Positions 60,132 to 64,000 of a stretch of 64,000 nucleotides of DNA are shown here, in pieces. Origin of the DNA: Rubneribacter badeniensis (lineage in GTDB: Bacteria; Actinomycetota; Coriobacteriia; Coriobacteriales; Eggerthellaceae); NCBI RefSeq assembly GCF_002899695.1, contig NZ_PPEL01000001.1:62001-126000 (forward strand), written 5' to 3'. The notes below the pieces were generated by a model, which saw nothing but the letters and a program-made list of their open reading frames with translations, was not told where the DNA came from and did not search any database. The position numbers and the translations under genes were made by a program. How positions within the stretch are numbered: position 1 is the stretch's first letter; every line of letters starts with the position of its first letter.

Positions 60132-60818
60132 ATGATCGATAAAACCGCGTTTCGCAGCTTGAGCTACGGCCTCTACCTCGTCGCCGCTACGGACGGCGAG
60201 CGTCGCGCCGCCTGCGTTGCCAACACGTTTCAGCAGGTCACGTCTTCGCCGTTGCAGGTGAGCGTGGCGCTGAACAAAGAGAACGCCACCACCGGCGTCA
60301 TTGCCGACTCGGGCCGGTTCGCCGTGTCGTGCTTGGCGCAGGACGCCGCTATGGAGCTTATCGGCATGTTCGGCTTTCGGTGCAGTCTCGATGTCGACAA
60401 GCTGGCCGCGTGCGAGACGGGTGTCGATGGGGCGGGCGTTCCTTTCGTCTCCGAGCAGTGCGTTGCGCGGTTCTCCGTGCGCGTGGTGCAGACGGTGGAC
60501 CTCGGCACGCACGTCCTCTACGTCGGCGAGGTGGAGGAGGCAGAGGCGCTGCGCGACGGCGAGCCGATGACCTACGCGCACTACCATCTCGTGAAGGGCG
60601 GCAAGACCCCGCCGAAGGCGTCGAGCTTCCTGCCCGAGGAGCCCTCCGAGGGCGCGGGCGGCGCTGCGGGCGCGGATGCGTCGGAGCCGACGAAGCCGAG
60701 GTTCGGTTGGCGTTGCACGCTGTGCGGCCACATCGAGTACGTCGACGAGCTGCCCGATGACTTCGTCTGCCCCGTCTGCGGGGTGGGCAAGGACATGTTC
60801 GAGCGCATCGAGCTGTAG
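60132..60818 (+). CDS. Flavin reductase-rubredoxin fusion (high-molecular-weight rubredoxin type)
   Basis: 228-residue cytoplasmic protein. Residues 1-165 are a flavin-reductase-like FMN-binding split barrel ([56 protein letters not shown]). After a linker of about 30 residues the C-terminus is a rubredoxin: [19 protein letters not shown] and [12 protein letters not shown] (Fe-Cys4). Such Hrb proteins pass electrons from NAD(P)H through rubredoxin to oxygen- or superoxide-scavenging enzymes; the superoxide reductase at 48624 is a possible partner. AAGGAAAGG precedes the ATG. Confidence 0.93.
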   Translation: MIDKTAFRSLSYGLYLVAATDGERRAACVANTFQQVTSSPLQVSVALNKENATTGVIADSGRFAVSCLAQDAAMELIGMFGFRCSLDVDKLAACETGVDGAGVPFVSEQCVARFSVRVVQTVDLGTHVLYVGEVEEAEALRDGEPMTYAHYHLVKGGKTPPKASSFLPEEPSEGAGGAAGADASEPTKPRFGWRCTLCGHIEYVDELPDDFVCPVCGVGKDMFERIEL

Positions 60819-60837
60819 GGGCGCCTCGCGCTTGCGC

Positions 60838-60871
60838 AAGCGGGTTCGGGCCGTCGGGTCCGAACCCGCTT
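60838..60871. terminator. Bidirectional terminator hairpin
   Basis: AAGCGGGTTCGG (60838-60849) and CCGAACCCGCTT (60860-60871) pair perfectly around a 10-nt loop, between convergent genes. Confidence 0.75.
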
Positions 60872-60875
60872 CGCA

Positions 60876-61784
60876 TCATATGTTCCAAGCGAGGAAGGCC
60901 CAGGTGACGACGCGGGGCTCGCGCAGACGCAGGGCCTTTTCGGGGACGCCTTTCTTGTCGGGCCGCCCCGCCCGCTCGTTGGCCACGAGGTTGTCGGCAA
61001 GCCAGGGGCGCAGGCGCGCGAGCGCCGCGGCGCGCTCCTTTTCGCCGACGAGCGCCGCGGTGGCGTCGTTCGCCATGCGGGCGAACGCGTCGTAGGCCTC
61101 GTCGGAGGAGTCGAACGTGTCGGTGCGCGTGCTGTCGATGTAGGCCACCTCGGGTCGCAGCCCCTCGTTCGCCAGGATGTTGAAGGCGTAGAGGTAGTCG
61201 CGGCCGAGCACGCTCTTGAGGCCGATGGCATTGAGGATGCGCTCGTCGGTGCGCGGGGACGTGCCCGTGGCGAGCGTGACGCACACGCGGCGGCGCGCCA
61301 CGTCGGTGAGGCGCAGAAGCGAGTCTTTGAGGTCGGCCGTCGCCACCGAGCGCGAGGCCAAGGCGACGTCCGCCGCACCGGGGCGCACGCCGAAGCTGGG
61401 CCAATCGTCTTCCCAGCTCATCTGCTTGAGGGTTACGGTGCTTACGCCCTCTCGGTCAAGCGCCGCCCGCAGCTGGTCGAGCATGCCGCGCGAGAAGTCG
61501 GCCGCCACCACCTTATGGCCTCGCTTGCCGAGCGGCACCGACAGCGCGCCCGTGCCGCAGCCCATGTCGAACACCGTCTCGCCCGGCTCGATTCCGGCCA
61601 GCTCGAGGAACCGTTCGACATAGGGGTTCGGCGCGTCTTTCGTGGAGAACGTGGCGGCGCGCTTGTCCCAGTAGCCGGCGTCGTCGAACCGGCGTCGCTT
61701 CTGCTGGAGCCGCTTCCACTCGTCGTTCCAGTCGCGGGTGGTCAGCTGAAACTCGGCGGGTTCGGACATGTTGTTTTCGGGCAT
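60876..61784 (-). CDS. Class I SAM-dependent methyltransferase
   Basis: 302-residue methyltransferase. The SAM-binding core starts FDMGCGTGALSVPLGKRGHK (motif I) with VVAADFSRGMLDQL as motif II; the N-terminal part DWNDEWKRLQQKRRRFDDAG and YWDKRAATFSTKDA is typical of a group found in anaerobes, often near corrinoid or metal genes. The substrate is unknown. ATG 61784 (PENNMSEP) has GAGAGG upstream; ATG 61769 is an alternative. It converges with the rubredoxin gene and is divergent from thyX. Confidence 0.87.
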   Translation of the reverse strand: MPENNMSEPAEFQLTTRDWNDEWKRLQQKRRRFDDAGYWDKRAATFSTKDAPNPYVERFLELAGIEPGETVFDMGCGTGALSVPLGKRGHKVVAADFSRGMLDQLRAALDREGVSTVTLKQMSWEDDWPSFGVRPGAADVALASRSVATADLKDSLLRLTDVARRRVCVTLATGTSPRTDERILNAIGLKSVLGRDYLYAFNILANEGLRPEVAYIDSTRTDTFDSSDEAYDAFARMANDATAALVGEKERAAALARLRPWLADNLVANERAGRPDKKGVPEKALRLREPRVVTWAFLAWNI

Positions 61785-61820
61785 GGGAGGGCCTCTCGCT
61801 TCGCTGGTTGCCGGCATCGG

Positions 61821-61832
61821 CTACTATAGTAG
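61821..61832. promoter_or_regulatory. Palindromic -10 region before thyX
   Basis: CTACTATAGTAG is fully self-complementary and contains TATAGT, a usable -10 for thyX (start 66 bp downstream). The other strand would read toward the methyltransferase gene. Confidence 0.45.
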
Positions 61833-61897
61833 CGAAAGGCGGCGCCCTTGTGCGCGCGGATCGCCGAATTTATCCCGAAACGAGGAGCATCCATCCC

Positions 61898-62578
61898 ATG
61901 CACGTCGAACTGCTGTACCACACGCCCGACCCCGAGCGCGCCATCGCCACGGCGGCGCGCCTGTGCTACGCGCCCGTCGGCGCGGCCGAGCTCATGGAGA
62001 CGATGCCCGAGGAGCGCGTGAGAAGCGTGCTGTCCACCATCATGGGCAGCGGCCACTTCTCCGCGCTCGAGCACGCCAGCTACACGTTCGCCGTCGACGG
62101 CGTGTCGCGCGCGCTCACGCACCAGCTCGTGCGCCATCGCATCGCCAGCTTCAACCAGCAGAGCCAGCGCTACGTGAGGTTCACGGACGGCCTGGCCACG
62201 GTGAAGCCCGAGAGCGTCGCAGCGAGCGAAGAGACGAGCACGGTGTTCGACGAAGCCATCGAGGCCGCCATCGCCGCCTACGAGAAGCTGCTGGCCGCCG
62301 GCGTGCCCGCCGAGGATGCGCGCTACCTCTTGCCCAACGCGGCCGAGACGAAGATCGTCATCACCATGAACGTGCGCGAGCTGCTGCACTTCTTCTCCTT
62401 GCGCTGCTGCAACCGCGCGCAGTGGGAGATCCGCGCCATGGCGCACCGCATGCTGGAGTTGGCGCGGCCCACGGCGCCGTTCATCTTCATGGACGCCGGC
62501 GCGCCGTGCATCCGAGGGAACTGCCCCGAGGGAAAGATGACCTGCGGAAACCCGTATCCGCGCGTGAAGAGAGGCTAG
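61898..62578 (+). CDS. thyX: Flavin-dependent thymidylate synthase
   Basis: Makes dTMP from dUMP with FAD and methylenetetrahydrofolate. The 226-residue protein has the ThyX motif RHRIASFNQQSQRYV, GHFSALEHASYTFAVDGVSR before it, and LHFFSLRCCNRAQWEIR. ATG 61898 has CGAGGAGCATCC upstream; the longer frame adds 30 residues without family similarity. The DUF1385 gene starts one base after the stop, so the two are cotranscribed. Confidence 0.96.
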   Translation: MHVELLYHTPDPERAIATAARLCYAPVGAAELMETMPEERVRSVLSTIMGSGHFSALEHASYTFAVDGVSRALTHQLVRHRIASFNQQSQRYVRFTDGLATVKPESVAASEETSTVFDEAIEAAIAAYEKLLAAGVPAEDARYLLPNAAETKIVITMNVRELLHFFSLRCCNRAQWEIRAMAHRMLELARPTAPFIFMDAGAPCIRGNCPEGKMTCGNPYPRVKRG

Positions 62579-62579
62579 C

Positions 62580-63995
62580 ATGGCCGAGCGGAAGGGCGAT
62601 CTCGCGCGCGCGTTTACCGAGGACGGCGCGCTGAAAACCCACGTCGGCGGCCAAGCGCTCATCGAAGGCATCATGATGCGCGGCAAGCACAACTGGTCGG
62701 TGGCCGTGCGCGAGCCGAACGGCGGCATCTACGTGGAGGAGCACGACCTTCCCGGCCCGAAGGGCGGCGCGGACTGGCTGCGCTGGCCGCTTGTGCGCGG
62801 ATGCCGCGCCATGGTCGAGTCTTTGGTGCTGGGGTACAAGGCGCTCGAGATCGCGGCGCTGCACGCGTTCGGGGAGGAGGAGCCCGACGAGCACGCGCGC
62901 CAGCCCCGCGCGGCTGGCGAGCCGGTGCCGCCTCCTGCAGCGCCTGGCGAACCCACGCCCCGTTCCATGGTGGCAGGCGAGCCGGCGCCGCCTTCCATCG
63001 CGCCCGTCGACGGGCCCGCTGGCGACGGGGGTTCCTCCGCAGACTCAAGGAATGAGGGCGCTGGTGACGAGCGCCCCTCTGCGGGCGCAAAGAGCGGGAG
63101 CGCCGGCGGCGGGAACGAGGGCACGGTCCCTTCGCAGCCCCTTTCGACGTCCCCGTCCTTCTCCTGGAAGGACGACTTCGGGCGCCCCGACACGATGATC
63201 GACGCGCTCGGCGCCCAGCGCGCGCTCGAGGTGGTCGAGGAGCCCGAGCCTCGGTCCGAGAAGAAGTCCTTCATGGACGAAGAGGTGGAGTTCGGCAAGA
63301 GGGAGATGGCGGTTTCCATGGCGCTCGGCCTCGTGCTGGGCGTGGTGCTGTTCATCGCGGCGCCGGCCTATCTCACGAACCTCGTCGTGGGCGAGTACGA
63401 CTCGAACACGCTTCTGTGGAACGTCGTGGACGGCCTTCTGCGCGTGGGCGTGTTCGTGCTCTACCTCTGGCTCATCGGGCGCATGTCCGACATCAAGCGC
63501 ATGTTCGGCTACCACGGAGCCGAGCACAAGGCCATCCACTGCTACGAGCACGGGCTTCCCCTCACGCCCGAGAACGCGCGCAGCTTCCCGCGGCTACACG
63601 TGCGCTGCGGCACGGCGTTCCTCATCATGGTGATGATCATCGCCATCTTCGTGTACACGGTCACGCCCATCAACGGCCTCATCGAGCTGTGGGGCGTGCC
63701 GGACGGGGCGCCGAAGCTTCTGCTCGTCATCCTCGCGCGCATCCTGCTCATGCCCGTCATCGCCGGCGTCTCCTACGAGATCACCGTGAAGTGGGCGGGC
63801 AGCCGCCCCGAGAACCCGCTCGTGAAGGTGGTGCTGTGGCCCGGCATGCAGATGCAGTACCTGACCACGAACGAGCCCGACGACGGGCAGATCGAGTGCG
63901 CCATCGCCGCCATGGAGCGCGTGCTCGAGCGCGAGCGCGCCGAAGAGAAGCGCGCCGTCGCGGGCGCATCCGGGCGCGCGTCCGCTGCCGCCTAG
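62580..63995 (+). CDS. DUF1385 family membrane protein
   Basis: 471-residue protein. The N-terminal block KTHVGGQALIEGIMMRGKHN and the later motif FGYHGAEHKAIHCYEHGLPL (conserved His/Glu) define DUF1385; the family has several spans (MALGLVLGVVLFIAAPAYL, FLIMVMIIAIFVYTVTPI). Between residues about 100 and 205 there is a low-complexity insert with repeated AGEP-x-PP-S units, absent from most relatives. ATG 62580 has GAGAGGCTAGC upstream and overlaps no other gene. In many genomes DUF1385 is followed by prfA, which would lie outside this window. Confidence 0.9.
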   Translation: MAERKGDLARAFTEDGALKTHVGGQALIEGIMMRGKHNWSVAVREPNGGIYVEEHDLPGPKGGADWLRWPLVRGCRAMVESLVLGYKALEIAALHAFGEEEPDEHARQPRAAGEPVPPPAAPGEPTPRSMVAGEPAPPSIAPVDGPAGDGGSSADSRNEGAGDERPSAGAKSGSAGGGNEGTVPSQPLSTSPSFSWKDDFGRPDTMIDALGAQRALEVVEEPEPRSEKKSFMDEEVEFGKREMAVSMALGLVLGVVLFIAAPAYLTNLVVGEYDSNTLLWNVVDGLLRVGVFVLYLWLIGRMSDIKRMFGYHGAEHKAIHCYEHGLPLTPENARSFPRLHVRCGTAFLIMVMIIAIFVYTVTPINGLIELWGVPDGAPKLLLVILARILLMPVIAGVSYEITVKWAGSRPENPLVKVVLWPGMQMQYLTTNEPDDGQIECAIAAMERVLERERAEEKRAVAGASGRASAAA

Positions 63996-64000
63996 GGCGC

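Overview
The window is GC-rich and densely coded, and looks like a chromosomal segment of an anaerobic Coriobacteriia actinobacterium, most likely family Eggerthellaceae (Eggerthella/Gordonibacter-like). This is inferred from gene content: Tat-exported flavoprotein and molybdopterin reductases, a regulator with about 12 membrane segments and a LuxR-type DNA-binding domain, DUF6110 and DUF6219 miniproteins beside a P1B-type ATPase, GatCAB, superoxide reductase and a rubredoxin-flavin reductase fusion. No rRNA, tRNA or CRISPR array was seen.

Layout. 1-8800 (minus strand): the start of a Tat/lipoprotein fumarate-reductase-like flavoprotein, a SPFH protein, a GntR regulator, then a DMSO-reductase-type operon read leftward (Fe-S subunit, molybdopterin subunit, TorD chaperone, second Fe-S subunit, NrfD anchor), with a sigma70-like promoter that overlaps a perfect 9-bp-arm palindrome. 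9143-14521 (plus): gatCAB, an alanine/glycine:cation symporter and a small membrane protein. 14522-15480: gene-less, with three copies of a 38-bp AT-rich unit and a 178-bp MITE-like element flanked by a 10-bp target duplication. 15481-25776: a DUF2797 gene, then the histidine operon hisZG(fused)-D-C-B-H-A-F, a DUF1016 nuclease-like gene of foreign character, and hisI. hisH carries an in-frame mobile palindrome, and a relative of it lies between hisA and hisF. 26046-32385: fsa-rho, sppA-metG, and an ICMT-like methyltransferase. 32439-37220: a secreted sulfite-oxidase-fold protein, a trihaem cytochrome fused to the same fold, and a divergent membrane LuxR regulator with a G11 tract at its start. 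37289-43499: rnhA, engB, the DUF6219/DUF6110/P-type ATPase locus, rpsB-tsf. 43749-52078: murA-LCP, an NifU-type protein, a two-CW protein, a zinc ribbon, lgt, superoxide reductase, a RhaD-like aldolase, DUF1848, and rpmE. 52277-59207: moeA, a FecCD-type ABC transporter, a repeat-filled gap, a DUF364 protein, and a THEP1-like NTPase; together these suggest molybdate/tungstate or another metal oxyanion. 60132-63995: Fur-box-controlled rubredoxin/flavin reductase, a methyltransferase, thyX, and DUF1385.

Three dispersed non-coding repeat families (called here Rep-A about 175 bp, Rep-B 120 bp, Rep-C about 120-190 bp) and the 38-bp unit explain most of the larger gene-less stretches. The respiratory loci, the metal/cofactor transporter, MoeA and the Tat substrates fit one theme: a bacterium that invests in exported molybdoenzymes and flavoproteins for anaerobic respiration.
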